From assembly GCA_903642215.1 (NCBI GenBank), contig CAHJWG010000008.1:124001-188000 (forward strand): a stretch of DNA of 64,000 nucleotides, read 5' to 3'. The notes beneath the pieces are model-generated. The model was given only the letters and a program-made list of their open reading frames with translations, searched no databases and was not told the DNA's origin. Below, in pieces: positions 8,779-17,744 of the stretch; the first letter of the stretch is position 1, and every line of letters begins with the position of its first letter. Source of the DNA: Sphingobacteriaceae bacterium (GTDB lineage Bacteria; Bacteroidota; Bacteroidia; Sphingobacteriales; Sphingobacteriaceae). Made by a program: the position numbers and the translations under genes.

Positions 8779-10848
8779 TTAATATTCAATCCTTACGTGG
8801 TAAATGCTCATCAGCATCTTTTTAAAAATACTTTTTACCGTTTCAATTTCCTTTAAAGTGATATTACTATTTTTTAATTGCCCCTGATCTAACTTGTAGT
8901 TTACTAATTTGTCAACCAGATCGTTAATAGATTTAAAATTGGGTTCTTTAAGCGCTCGGGAGGCAGCTTCTACAGAATCGGCCAGCATTAAAACGCCTGT
9001 TTCCTTGGAGAAAGGGATTGGCCCCGGATATTTAAAGATATTTTCATCCACCATTTTCTCGGGGAAATTTTTTAAAAAAGACTGGTAAAAGAAGTCTACA
9101 CGCGTGTTGCCATGATGCGTTCGGATAAAATCAACAATGATTTCCGGCAGATTTTTTTTACGTGCTAGCTCTACGCCTTTTTGCACATGCCGGATAATGA
9201 TTGCGGCACTTTCTTCATAAGGCAGCTTATCATGCGGATTAAAGCCCTGAGTTTGGTTTTCGATAAAAAACTGCGGGTTTTCGATCTTCCCGATATCATG
9301 ATACAACGCCCCTGCCCTAACTAAAAGCGCGTTGCCGCCAATGGTGTAAATAGCAGTTTCGGCCAAATTTGCAACCTGTAAAGAATGCTGGAACGTGCCG
9401 GGAGCCTTAAAAGCAAGTTCGCGCAGTAAGGAAGAGTTAGTATTGGTGAGTTCTATTAAAGTAATATCGGAAGTAATGGCGAATACTTTTTCAAAAAGAT
9501 AAATTAAAGGATAAGCCAGCAAGGTGAGTAAAACGCTTACCACGAAAGGCAGGAAATCATTCCAATCGATAGAACTGAAACTACCTTCCCGGATAAAGGA
9601 AATCCCCAAAAAAGAAACTAAATAACAACTTAAAATCAGTAAGGCCGAAGTTAAAAACTGCTCTCTGCGGATCAGATTTTTAATACTGTAAATAGAAACC
9701 ATACCGGCTGTAAGTTCATAATAAGCAAACTCGAAACTGTTAGGCACAAAAAAACCACCGATTAAAACCACCAGCAAATGAATATTTAAGGCCAGCCGCG
9801 TATCAAACAAAATCCGGATGATAATTGGGACGATACAATAAGGAATGTAATACAAATTTGGCAGCTGGAAACGGATTGCCCAGGAAAGCGTAACCAGCAT
9901 CGAAGTGATAACCAGTAAAATTAAGCCGACCAAACGGTTATCATTATAAATATCCCTGCGGAAAAGATATAAAAATACAATCAGCAAAGTTATAACCAGG
10001 AAAACCAATAAAAACTGGCCCAGCAGCACTTGCTTTTTGTCGCCGGTAACGTGCACATTATCTTCAAAAGCCTTTTTATACGATTCTAATTTCTGGTAAA
10101 CATCCTGGTTAATAACCGAGCCTTTAGCTACAATCAATTCGCCTTTTTGCACCATGCCATGCGTTTGCGAAAGCCCGTCCAGCGTTTCTTTTTCCAGTTG
10201 CTGCGTTAGCGGATGGTCATAGCTGAGGTTATACTGAATATGATCCTGCAGCAAATCGATCAAAAAAGATTTATCAAATTCGTGCCGCTGGTTTAAAACC
10301 TGGTCGCAGTAACTTAGCGCGCGTTCTTTGGTAAAAAGTTCTGCAGTATTTTTGTTCTCGGCAATTTTATTTTGAAGGATGGTAACATCATAATTTTCTG
10401 AAACACGCTGAAATTTTTTATTAAAAGCAAGTATCCCTTTGTTATAAATTGTGGTAAGTAAATTTGTACCCAATTGCAGGTAAGCTTCCTTTTGCTTTTC
10501 GTTTAAAGAAGCATTATGCCATTTAATTTCAAAATCGTTTCTGAAGTTTTCGAGTTCTTGTTTTTGTACCTGCTGGTCAAACTCGTAAATCGGACTAACG
10601 CTTTTTAGTGCCGCATCCTTGTCAACTTCTAATTCGGCAGTGGTTTTAAGGATCGCAAAATTGTATGGCGAAACTAAATCCTTCTGGTTCCAAATCCGTC
10701 CTTTTCCGTATTCATATCGAAATTTGGCTTGTTTGGGCAGCGTAAAAATGATTACAATTACTGCGGTAAACATCATCAAAAACTTGATGTTCAGGGCAAA
10801 CTTCCGCAATAATGCTTTTTGTCGAGATGAGTTGAGTATGGCCATCAA
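8779..10848 (-). CDS. pgpH: PgpH-like 7TM HD-domain phosphohydrolase
   Basis: 689 residues. One N-terminal transmembrane helix (about 19-38) is followed by an extracellular 7TMR-HDED domain, then seven membrane helices (about 275-460) and a C-terminal cytoplasmic HD domain. The HD motifs are FQHSLQVANLAE, LYHDIGKIENP and a later IIRHVQKG/IRTHHG. In Listeria this architecture (PgpH) hydrolyses cyclic di-AMP; assignment of that reaction here rests on architecture. The start could be 10848 or the next ATG, at 10845. It ends in the region upstream of tRNA-Ser. Confidence 0.85.
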   Translation of the reverse strand: MMAILNSSRQKALLRKFALNIKFLMMFTAVIVIIFTLPKQAKFRYEYGKGRIWNQKDLVSPYNFAILKTTAELEVDKDAALKSVSPIYEFDQQVQKQELENFRNDFEIKWHNASLNEKQKEAYLQLGTNLLTTIYNKGILAFNKKFQRVSENYDVTILQNKIAENKNTAELFTKERALSYCDQVLNQRHEFDKSFLIDLLQDHIQYNLSYDHPLTQQLEKETLDGLSQTHGMVQKGELIVAKGSVINQDVYQKLESYKKAFEDNVHVTGDKKQVLLGQFLLVFLVITLLIVFLYLFRRDIYNDNRLVGLILLVITSMLVTLSWAIRFQLPNLYYIPYCIVPIIIRILFDTRLALNIHLLVVLIGGFFVPNSFEFAYYELTAGMVSIYSIKNLIRREQFLTSALLILSCYLVSFLGISFIREGSFSSIDWNDFLPFVVSVLLTLLAYPLIYLFEKVFAITSDITLIELTNTNSSLLRELAFKAPGTFQHSLQVANLAETAIYTIGGNALLVRAGALYHDIGKIENPQFFIENQTQGFNPHDKLPYEESAAIIIRHVQKGVELARKKNLPEIIVDFIRTHHGNTRVDFFYQSFLKNFPEKMVDENIFKYPGPIPFSKETGVLMLADSVEAASRALKEPNFKSINDLVDKLVNYKLDQGQLKNSNITLKEIETVKSIFKKMLMSIYHVRIEY

Positions 10849-11091
10849 AAATCAATACTGATCAAATTTAGAATAAGTTTCTGTTTTATAAATTTTCATT
10901 CATATAATTATCAAAAACCGATTGTCCTCAGGGGTCAGATAAATCGTTTTGTAACAAACTTTATTAACGTTGAGAAGCTTTAAATGAAGCAACATTATAA
11001 CATATCAGGATTTTTTACCGGTAAAAACAGCATGTATTTAATGTTGATCATACGGCGGTAATTGTGGCGGCGGCACATCAATATTTATGCT

Positions 11092-11104
11092 GTAAAAGAA
11101 GCAT
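11092..11104 (+). repeat. Dispersed 13-mer, exact GTAAAAGAAGCAT
   Basis: Intergenic exact copy, 137 nt before the next start codon. Confidence 0.6.
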
Positions 11105-11184
11105 CGGTTTTAACTTGCATCCTATAAAAGTTTGATTTATAAGCAGGAAAATTTTAGAACAAGCAAAACGTTAATATAAAATCT

Positions 11185-11218
11185 ATTGTTAAACAGCGTA
11201 TCAAAAAGCTTAAATTTG
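11185..11218 (+). promoter_or_regulatory. Possible promoter, TAAATTTG
   Basis: TAAATTTG at 11211-11218 fits the -7 box, and ATTG at 11185-11188 is a weaker -33 match at 22 nt. It lies 22 nt before the start codon at 11241. Confidence 0.4.
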
Positions 11219-11240
11219 TGCCGATATAACTTCAGCAAAA

Positions 11241-12212
11241 ATGCCATCAACCGCCCGATTTATGTATTTAAAAAGATTAATCCGGCTGTGTTTGCTTTTT
11301 CCTTTGCTTATCAATACTAGTGTTTTTGCGCAGAACGTCAATCAAAATAAACTGAGATTATATGAAGACAGTTTAAAAAATTTAGGTTCTACGGCTGTAA
11401 ATAATGAAAACGACCTGGAGCGAAAAAATGCCAATTACCAGTTTATCAGAACTTTTGTTACGGCGTTAAAAATTCCGGGTTCATACAATTACAAGTTTGA
11501 TTCGGTAAAAACAGTATCACAAATTTATTCACCTGATAATCAATTCCGCATTTTCACTTGGAATGTGATGAATGAAGATGGCAGTTATCGTTATTACGGC
11601 ACCATTCAGCTCAATACAAATGGTGCTTTAAAGATGTTTCCGCTTACAGATTACACACCATTTATCAAGAATCCGGAAGATTCTGTTTTTACGGCTCAAA
11701 AATGGTTTGGCGCGCAGTATTATAAAATTATCAAAGCCGGAAACGAAAATCCGTATTACGTTTTACTTGGCTGGAAAGGCAACACCGTTAAAACTACTAA
11801 AAAAGTAATCGAAATTTTATCCTTTAAAAACAATGCGCCGGTTTTTGGTTTACCGGTTTTTGGAGACAGGCAGAAACCCAAAAACAGGATTGTGTTTGAA
11901 TACAGCCGGCAGGCTTCGATGTTGCTGCGTTATGCTTCCGATAAACAAATGATCGTGTTTGATCATCTGGCACCGCGCGATCCGAAAATTAAAACTGATT
12001 TTAGTATTTACGGCCCGGATTTAACTTATGACGGTTATCAGCTTAAAAACGGAAAATGGAATTTTGTGCAGGATTTGGATATGCGTAACATCCCGGAAGA
12101 CCGCGATGCCAATTTTGTTGATCCCAAAAAACAGCTTCAGGATTCTATTCTGAATATTACAAAAAAGCCGAGTGCCTCATTTTCAGGAAAAAACAAGCCT
12201 AAAAAGAGTTAA
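11241..12212 (+). CDS. Secreted hypothetical protein, about 320 aa
   Basis: The N-terminus contains a signal peptide (LIRLCLLFPLLINTSVFA-Q); an internal ATG at 11262 (MYLKRLIR) is an equally good start. The mature protein has conserved-looking aromatic patches (FRIFTWNVMNEDGSYRYYGTIQL, YYVLLGWKGN). I recognise it only as a type often found in Bacteroidota; no function can be assigned. The C-terminus is lysine and serine rich. It precedes the peptide transporter by 76 nt on the same strand. Confidence 0.75.
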   Translation: MPSTARFMYLKRLIRLCLLFPLLINTSVFAQNVNQNKLRLYEDSLKNLGSTAVNNENDLERKNANYQFIRTFVTALKIPGSYNYKFDSVKTVSQIYSPDNQFRIFTWNVMNEDGSYRYYGTIQLNTNGALKMFPLTDYTPFIKNPEDSVFTAQKWFGAQYYKIIKAGNENPYYVLLGWKGNTVKTTKKVIEILSFKNNAPVFGLPVFGDRQKPKNRIVFEYSRQASMLLRYASDKQMIVFDHLAPRDPKIKTDFSIYGPDLTYDGYQLKNGKWNFVQDLDMRNIPEDRDANFVDPKKQLQDSILNITKKPSASFSGKNKPKKS

Positions 12213-12288
12213 ATTGCTGTTACCAATTTAAATTTAGCTGCATTTATCAGCAAAAATGCTTTAATTTAAAAAAAATCTTCTTTAACTG

Positions 12289-13788
12289 ATGGCAGACACG
12301 ATAACACTGAATACTCCTTCACCCAAAAAACGCCTGATTCCTAAAAGTGTACCGTTTATCATCGGTAATGAGTTTGCTGAAAGGTTTAGCTTTTACGGGA
12401 TGCGCAGCATTATGGTGATTTTTATGGTGAGCCAGTTTTTTATCCATGAAACCTCTGTAATTGCCAATGCTAAAGCTTATAATGTTTACCATAATTTTTC
12501 TACACTGGTTTATGCCACTCCTTTGCTGGGTGCAATTTTGGCCGATTGGTTTTTTGGAAAATACCGTGTCATCTTAATTGGTTCTTTAGTTTACACTATC
12601 GGGCATTTTTTACTGTCTATTTTTGATCAATCACTCAGCGGTTTCGAGTTCGGCTTAATCATCATTGCGTTTTCTGCCGGTGCTATAAAATCTTGCGTTT
12701 CTGCAAACGTTGGTGATCAATTTGATCATAGCAACCAGCATTTAATGAGCACGATTTACAGTTGGTTTTACTTTAGTATCAACGCAGGCTCAATGGTAAG
12801 TTTATGGCTGATACCCGTAATTTATGAAAATTACGGTGCTTCCTGGGCTTTTGGTATTCCCGGGATTTTAATGGCTTTTGCCACGCTGATATTTTTTTCG
12901 GGTCGGAAGTTATATATCAAATTACCGCCGAGAGGCATTAATAAAGATAATTTTGTATTTGTAAGCCTTTACGCGCTAAAGTGTAAATTCAACAAAAAAA
13001 CACCGGTAAAAACAGCATGGGCTTGTGCCGAAGAAAAATACGGCATAGAAAAAGTCGATTCTATACGTGCTGTTTGGAGAGTAATCACCGTTTTTGCGTT
13101 TATACCTGTTTTTTGGTCGCTGTGGGATATGAACGGTGCAGAATGGGTAGTACAATCTCAAAAGCTAAATTTGGATACTGGCTTAGGTTTCAGCATTCTA
13201 CCTGCACAGATCCAAACCGTTAATGCCATATTTTTACTGGTTTTGATACCTGTTTTTAACTATGGTTTTTATCCGTTGGCAGAAAAAATCGGAATAAAAT
13301 TAACGCCTTTACGTAAAATTGGGTTTGGTTTATTCGTTACGGGCTTTAGTTTTGTAATAATAGCCTTATTACAAACAAAAATAGATCAAGGTTTACACCC
13401 TTCCGTTTGGTGGCAGGTATTTGCTTTTTTTATTCTTTCTGCAGGTGAAGTTATGGTTTCGATTACCGGCTTGGAGTATGCTTATACGCAATCTCCGCCA
13501 TCAATGAAAAGCACCATGACGGCAATCTGGTACATTACTTATTCTGTAGGTTCATTTTTTAATTCCAGAGTAACAAAAAGCATTTCAGAAAACGGCATAT
13601 TCAGTGGTTTTACTGGTGCTTCATTTTACTGGCTTTTTGTAGCTATCTGTTTTAGTTTTGTAATCATATTTGTACTCGTTAGTCCTCATATTAAAGAGAA
13701 AGCTTATTTAGTAGATAATATTGGAGCCGGTTTAAATATCAAGGATAACAAAACGCAAGATATTCATCCGGACAATCCGATCGTGTAA
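12289..13788 (+). CDS. POT-family peptide MFS transporter
   Basis: 499 residues with about 12-14 hydrophobic helices. The family signatures are present: NEFAERFSFYGMRSIMVIFM in helix 1 (the ExxERFxYYG motif) and WFYFSINAGSM (the PTR2 signature). Family members are proton-coupled di/tripeptide importers of the inner membrane. The C-terminal tail is hydrophilic. The next gene starts 29 nt downstream, so the two may be co-transcribed. Confidence 0.92.
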   Translation: MADTITLNTPSPKKRLIPKSVPFIIGNEFAERFSFYGMRSIMVIFMVSQFFIHETSVIANAKAYNVYHNFSTLVYATPLLGAILADWFFGKYRVILIGSLVYTIGHFLLSIFDQSLSGFEFGLIIIAFSAGAIKSCVSANVGDQFDHSNQHLMSTIYSWFYFSINAGSMVSLWLIPVIYENYGASWAFGIPGILMAFATLIFFSGRKLYIKLPPRGINKDNFVFVSLYALKCKFNKKTPVKTAWACAEEKYGIEKVDSIRAVWRVITVFAFIPVFWSLWDMNGAEWVVQSQKLNLDTGLGFSILPAQIQTVNAIFLLVLIPVFNYGFYPLAEKIGIKLTPLRKIGFGLFVTGFSFVIIALLQTKIDQGLHPSVWWQVFAFFILSAGEVMVSITGLEYAYTQSPPSMKSTMTAIWYITYSVGSFFNSRVTKSISENGIFSGFTGASFYWLFVAICFSFVIIFVLVSPHIKEKAYLVDNIGAGLNIKDNKTQDIHPDNPIV

Positions 13789-13817
13789 ATCATAATTATT
13801 AACAAATACAGTATTCC

Positions 13818-14585
13818 GTGCCCGATAGCCTGGTCATCATACCAACATACAATGAAAAAGAAAACATTGAACGCATTTTGCATAAAGTGTTTTCCATTAT
13901 GCACGATTTTCATGTGCTGGTTATCGATGATGGTTCTCCGGATGGTACGGCAGCAATAATACAATCGCTTCAAAGCATCTATCCGGAAACCCTTTTTCTG
14001 CACGAACGCGCTGGCAAGCAGGGTTTGGGTACGGCTTATATTTTCGGTTTTAAATGGGCAACCGATCGGCATTATGATTTTATTTATGAGATGGATGCCG
14101 ATTTTTCTCACAATCCCGATGATTTATTGCGTTTGCGGCAAGCCTGTGTAGATGGTGCGGATGTGGCCATCGGTTCACGGTATATTAATGGTGTGAATGT
14201 AATTAACTGGCCGATGAGCCGCGTAATGATGAGTTATTTCGCATCTGTTTACGTGCGATTTGTTACCGGAATAGATGTGCAGGATGCTACAGCCGGATTT
14301 AAATGTTATCGGCGTAAAGTTTTAGAAACCATTCCGCTCAATAAAATTCAGTTTGTAGGTTATGCTTTTCAGATTGAAATGAAGTTTACGGCTATCAAAT
14401 ACGGCTTTAAAGTGGTTGAAGTGCCAATCATTTTTACAGACCGTCGGCACGGTGCTTCTAAAATGAGTACTAAAATATTTCAGGAAGCTTTTTTAGGTGT
14501 TATCAAAATGAAAATGAGCAGCTGGGTTAGAAAATATCCTAAAAATATTACTGCGGAGAAAGCACAAATCTTGCAGGATAGCTAA
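13818..14585 (+). CDS. Polyprenol-phosphate mannosyltransferase-like GT2
   Basis: 255 residues, GTG start. The GT-A fold motifs are VIIPTYNEKENI at the N-terminus, VIDDGSPDGT, and EMDADFSHNP (the DxD metal site). DATAGFKCYR and FTDRRHGASKMS are typical of dolichyl-phosphate mannose synthase type enzymes. There is no C-terminal membrane helix, so it is probably peripheral at the cytoplasmic face. It would transfer a sugar from a nucleotide donor to a polyprenyl phosphate; which sugar is not decided by sequence. Confidence 0.9.
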   Translation: MPDSLVIIPTYNEKENIERILHKVFSIMHDFHVLVIDDGSPDGTAAIIQSLQSIYPETLFLHERAGKQGLGTAYIFGFKWATDRHYDFIYEMDADFSHNPDDLLRLRQACVDGADVAIGSRYINGVNVINWPMSRVMMSYFASVYVRFVTGIDVQDATAGFKCYRRKVLETIPLNKIQFVGYAFQIEMKFTAIKYGFKVVEVPIIFTDRRHGASKMSTKIFQEAFLGVIKMKMSSWVRKYPKNITAEKAQILQDS

Positions 14586-14677
14586 GCATTTATTTTCTTT
14601 AGATTCTAAAATCTTTTAGGTCAAATTTATATTTTCCGGGATACTTCTTTTCGATAAAAATACTAATTTTGTTGGTA

Positions 14678-15697
14678 ATGAACAAAAATCTTGACCCAAA
14701 TTCAGAAAATCTTTCTTCTACCGAACAGGAAATTGAAAAAGTATTACGTCCGCAGGTTTTTGAAGATTTCACCGGTCAGGAAAAGATTCTGGAAAACCTT
14801 CGTGTTTTTGTTCAGGCGGCACGTTTACGCGGCGAAGCTTTAGACCACGTGCTGTTACACGGGCCGCCGGGATTGGGTAAAACTACCCTTTCGCACATTA
14901 TTGCCAATGAAATGGGTTCGGGCATCAAAATTACTTCCGGCCCGGTTTTAGATAAACCCGGCGATCTGGCCGGTTTGTTAACCAATCTGGAAGCTGGTGA
15001 TATTCTTTTTATTGATGAAATCCACAGGTTAAGTCCGCTGGTAGAAGAATATCTGTACTCGGCCATGGAAGATTACAAGATAGATATCATGCTTGAAACC
15101 GGCCCGAACGCCCGTTCCGTTCAAATTTCGCTAAATCCGTTTACTTTAATTGGTGCAACCACGCGCTCCGGTTTGCTCACTGCGCCTTTGCGTGCCCGTT
15201 TCGGGATTAACGCCCGATTACAATATTATGATTCCAAATTACTAACCACTATCGTTCTTCGTTCGGCAGCAATTTTACGAACGCCGATTGCCGAAGAAGG
15301 TGCTTACGAAATTGCCCGCCGCAGCCGCGGTACACCGCGTATTGCCAATGCTTTATTGCGAAGAACCCGTGATTTTGCTCAAATTAAAGGCAATGGTAGC
15401 ATTGATATCCCGATTGCCAAATTTGCTTTGAATGCTTTAAATGTGGATGAACATGGTTTGGATGAAATGGATAATAAAATCCTGTCAACCATCATCGATA
15501 AATTTAAAGGAGGGCCGGTTGGATTAAAAACAATTGCTACTGCCGTAAGCGAAGAAGAAGGAACGATTGAGGAAGTTTACGAACCTTTTTTAATACAAGA
15601 AGGTTATTTGATGCGCACTTCCCGCGGCCGGGAATGCACCGAAATTGCTTACAAACATTTGGGAAGGATTAAAAGCGGACCGGCAACGCTGTTTTAA
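14678..15697 (+). CDS. ruvB: Holliday junction branch migration ATPase RuvB
   Basis: About 339 residues from ATG 14678; an in-frame TTG at 14669 would add three residues. Walker A is [10 protein letters not shown] and Walker B is LFIDEIHRL. Sensor 1/arginine finger is [18 protein letters not shown], and the C-terminal winged helix contains [12 protein letters not shown]. RuvB hexamers drive branch migration with RuvA. A TAATTTTG element only 6 nt before the ATG may be a -7 box, which would give a very short leader. Confidence 0.97.
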   Translation: MNKNLDPNSENLSSTEQEIEKVLRPQVFEDFTGQEKILENLRVFVQAARLRGEALDHVLLHGPPGLGKTTLSHIIANEMGSGIKITSGPVLDKPGDLAGLLTNLEAGDILFIDEIHRLSPLVEEYLYSAMEDYKIDIMLETGPNARSVQISLNPFTLIGATTRSGLLTAPLRARFGINARLQYYDSKLLTTIVLRSAAILRTPIAEEGAYEIARRSRGTPRIANALLRRTRDFAQIKGNGSIDIPIAKFALNALNVDEHGLDEMDNKILSTIIDKFKGGPVGLKTIATAVSEEEGTIEEVYEPFLIQEGYLMRTSRGRECTEIAYKHLGRIKSGPATLF

Positions 15698-15702
15698 GTT
15701 AA

Positions 15703-15746
15703 TTTTTAGTTGGTAAAAGAAGCAAGCTTCTTTTACCAACTAAAAA
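15703..15746. terminator. Perfect 21-bp bidirectional terminator
   Basis: The arms 15703-15723 and 15726-15746 are fully complementary with a 2-nt AA centre, starting TTTTTAGTTGG and ending in a run of A. It lies between the convergent stop codons of ruvB and the AraC-type gene. Each arm contains the dispersed motif core GTAAAAGAAGC. Confidence 0.85.
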
Positions 15747-16307
15747 TCAAAGCTCATCCAAAGCTTTACGTTCAACCTTTATTTCCCGATAGCGTGAAGG
15801 CGAAAAACCGGTAATTTTTTTAAACTGCGCCGATAAATGTGCACTGCTGCTGTAACCCATTTTTAAGGCAATTTCGTTCAAATTCAGCTCGCCGTATTCC
15901 ATCAGCTCTTTAATTTTTTCTACTTTTTGCCGGATAATGTAATGTTCGATGGTACTGTCTTCCTGTTCAGAAAAAAGGTTACTTAAATAACTGTAAGGTT
16001 TTTTTAAATTATCGGTAAGCAAAGTAGAAAAGTTAATGTTCAGTTTGCTTAAATCTGAATATTGAACGGTTTTGGTAATCAAATTTTTCAACTGCTCAAT
16101 TAATTTGGATTTGTGGTCATCAATCAACTCAAAACCAACCACTTTAAAGGCAGATGCAATGGCAATTAATTGATTTGAATCGGGTTCAGGCTCCACCTCA
16201 ACCCAACCCAAACCAATAGCCTCAACATTAAAATTTAAGGTTTGCAAAGTTTGCTTAACTACCAAAAGACAGCGATTACAAACCATATTTTTAACGGCTA
16301 ATTTCAT
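15747..16307 (-). CDS. AraC-family regulator with N-terminal HMA-like domain
   Basis: 186 residues. Residues 1-65 resemble a heavy-metal-associated (HMA) domain: MVCNRC gives the CxxC metal pair, and VEAIGLGWVEVE and AFKVVGFELID follow the usual strands. The C-terminal 75 residues are an AraC HTH: LNEIALKMGYSSSAHLSAQF and KKITGFSPSRYREI. The fusion suggests a copper- or metal-sensing regulator, which is inference. The gene stops directly at the shared terminator hairpin. Confidence 0.85.
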   Translation of the reverse strand: MKLAVKNMVCNRCLLVVKQTLQTLNFNVEAIGLGWVEVEPEPDSNQLIAIASAFKVVGFELIDDHKSKLIEQLKNLITKTVQYSDLSKLNINFSTLLTDNLKKPYSYLSNLFSEQEDSTIEHYIIRQKVEKIKELMEYGELNLNEIALKMGYSSSAHLSAQFKKITGFSPSRYREIKVERKALDEL

Positions 16308-16344
16308 ACGTTAAAAAATTCGTTCTGCCTTAAATGCAAATATG

Positions 16345-16578
16345 TTACTCACCCGTGTTTCCTCCCTGGTTATCGGTATGAATATTTTTACCATCGTCGC
16401 CCCCAGTTTCATGCTGCGAACTTTTTCCTTCTTTTTGATATTGGATATGATTGCCGCTGGTATGGTTTTCTTCATTCTCACCAACTCCAATCGGCCTGTC
16501 GGTTTTAGAAGTGCTTTCGTGCGTATCGTTAGGTTCGGGATTTAATTTTTCAGAATGATCCGGATTTTGGTTAGCCAT
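16345..16578 (-). CDS. Small disordered hydrophilic protein, 77 aa
   Basis: ATG 16578 (MANQNPDHSEKLNPEPNDTH) was chosen because an upstream extension to 16671 has a different composition. The protein is almost entirely polar and rich in Asn, Glu, Gly, His and Thr, with no membrane segment; it ends NQGGNTGE. It resembles stress-associated disordered proteins, but no family is recognised. The AraC-type gene lies downstream on the same strand and the CbpA-like chaperone gene is divergent at 16781. Confidence 0.55.
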   Translation of the reverse strand: MANQNPDHSEKLNPEPNDTHESTSKTDRPIGVGENEENHTSGNHIQYQKEGKSSQHETGGDDGKNIHTDNQGGNTGE

Positions 16579-16621
16579 GATTTTGATTTTTATGTTTACA
16601 ATATACGCATTACCTATCGGC

Positions 16622-16634
16622 ATGCTTCTTTTAT
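16622..16634 (-). repeat. Dispersed 13-mer, ATGCTTCTTTTAT
   Basis: Intergenic copy in inverted orientation; 12 of 13 match. Confidence 0.5.
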
Positions 16635-16780
16635 GCGTATAAAACTGCTGAATACTAAAAATGTTTAGCACAGAAAATTATACCTTTTTTAAGCGGACAC
16701 CATCTTCCACAAAAATAAATTATAGTTTAAGGTTTTATTTAATTTTGATGTCAAACTGAAACGCTACGTAAAATTTAAAA

Positions 16781-17707
16781 ATGGATTATAAAGATTACTA
16801 TAAAATTCTTGGTGTTAGTAAAACGGCTACGCAGGATGAAATTAAAAAAGCGTACCGCAAACTGGCCGTAAAATATCACCCGGATAAAAACCAAAATGAT
16901 AAAGTTGCAGAAGCAAAATTTAAGGAGGCAAACGAAGCAAACGAAGTTTTAAGCAAGCCGGATAAGCGCAAACAATACGATGAACTGGGCGAAAACTGGC
17001 AAAATTATCAGCAAGCCGGCGGTTATGCCAACCAAGGTGGCAGCCGGCCGGGCGGAAGCAGAAGAAGCGGCGGCGGTGGTTTTTCTACCGAGGATTTTTA
17101 TGGCGGCGGCGGCCAGTTTTCAGATTTTTTTGAGAATATTTTTGGCGGCGGCGGTAATGCAGGCAGCGGCCGAACCGGCGGCAGGCGTGCATCAACCGGA
17201 GAAGATTTGCAGGCCGAAATGCACATCACTATGGAAGAAGCTTTTAACGGTGCTTCCCGCCAGGTTACGATTGGTGATTCTAAAGTAAATATGAAACTAA
17301 AACCGGGCGTAAGCGAAGGGCAGATTTTACGTTTGAAAGGCAAAGGCGAAGCCGGAAGGCATGGCGGTGCCAATGGCGATTTGCTGATTACGATGCACAT
17401 TTTGCCAAACCCCAAGTTTGAGCGCAAGGAAAACGACCTGTATTTTGATCAATTGGTGGATATTTACACCGCAGTTTTAGGCGGTAAAATAGCTGTTGCC
17501 GGCATTAATAAAACCGTAAACATGACGATTGCAGCCGGAACCGACAGCAATAAAACGTTTCGGCTAAAAGGTTTAGGCATGCCTCATTACAAAAACCCGG
17601 AAACTTTTGGTGATGCTTATGTACGTGTTATCATCCAATCCCCAAAAAATTTAACTGATAAAGAAAAAGAACTTTTCGAGCAGTTAGCTGCATTGAGAGC
17701 ATCTTAA
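16781..17707 (+). CDS. cbpA: DnaJ/CbpA-type co-chaperone
   Basis: 308 residues. The J-domain is at 1-70 with the HPD triad ([10 protein letters not shown]). A Gly/Ser/Arg-rich linker with GGGG runs covers about 85-145, followed by the DnaJ C-terminal substrate-binding barrels ([26 protein letters not shown]). It has no zinc-finger cysteines, so it is the CbpA (type II) kind rather than DnaJ proper. It stimulates DnaK ATPase activity. It is followed 37 nt later by adenine deaminase. Confidence 0.92.
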   Translation: MDYKDYYKILGVSKTATQDEIKKAYRKLAVKYHPDKNQNDKVAEAKFKEANEANEVLSKPDKRKQYDELGENWQNYQQAGGYANQGGSRPGGSRRSGGGGFSTEDFYGGGGQFSDFFENIFGGGGNAGSGRTGGRRASTGEDLQAEMHITMEEAFNGASRQVTIGDSKVNMKLKPGVSEGQILRLKGKGEAGRHGGANGDLLITMHILPNPKFERKENDLYFDQLVDIYTAVLGGKIAVAGINKTVNMTIAAGTDSNKTFRLKGLGMPHYKNPETFGDAYVRVIIQSPKNLTDKEKELFEQLAALRAS

Positions 17708-17744
17708 CTGATGCAAATTCACCTCAAATTATAAAGCCGATTCT

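Larger units (their letters stand above)
10849..11240. other. Intergenic region between divergent genes
   Basis: No gene is seen. It contains a perfect 16-bp palindrome, TTTTTACCGGTAAAAA (about 11012-11027), one GTAAAAGAAGCAT copy and a promoter-like element before the plus-strand gene. Confidence 0.5.
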
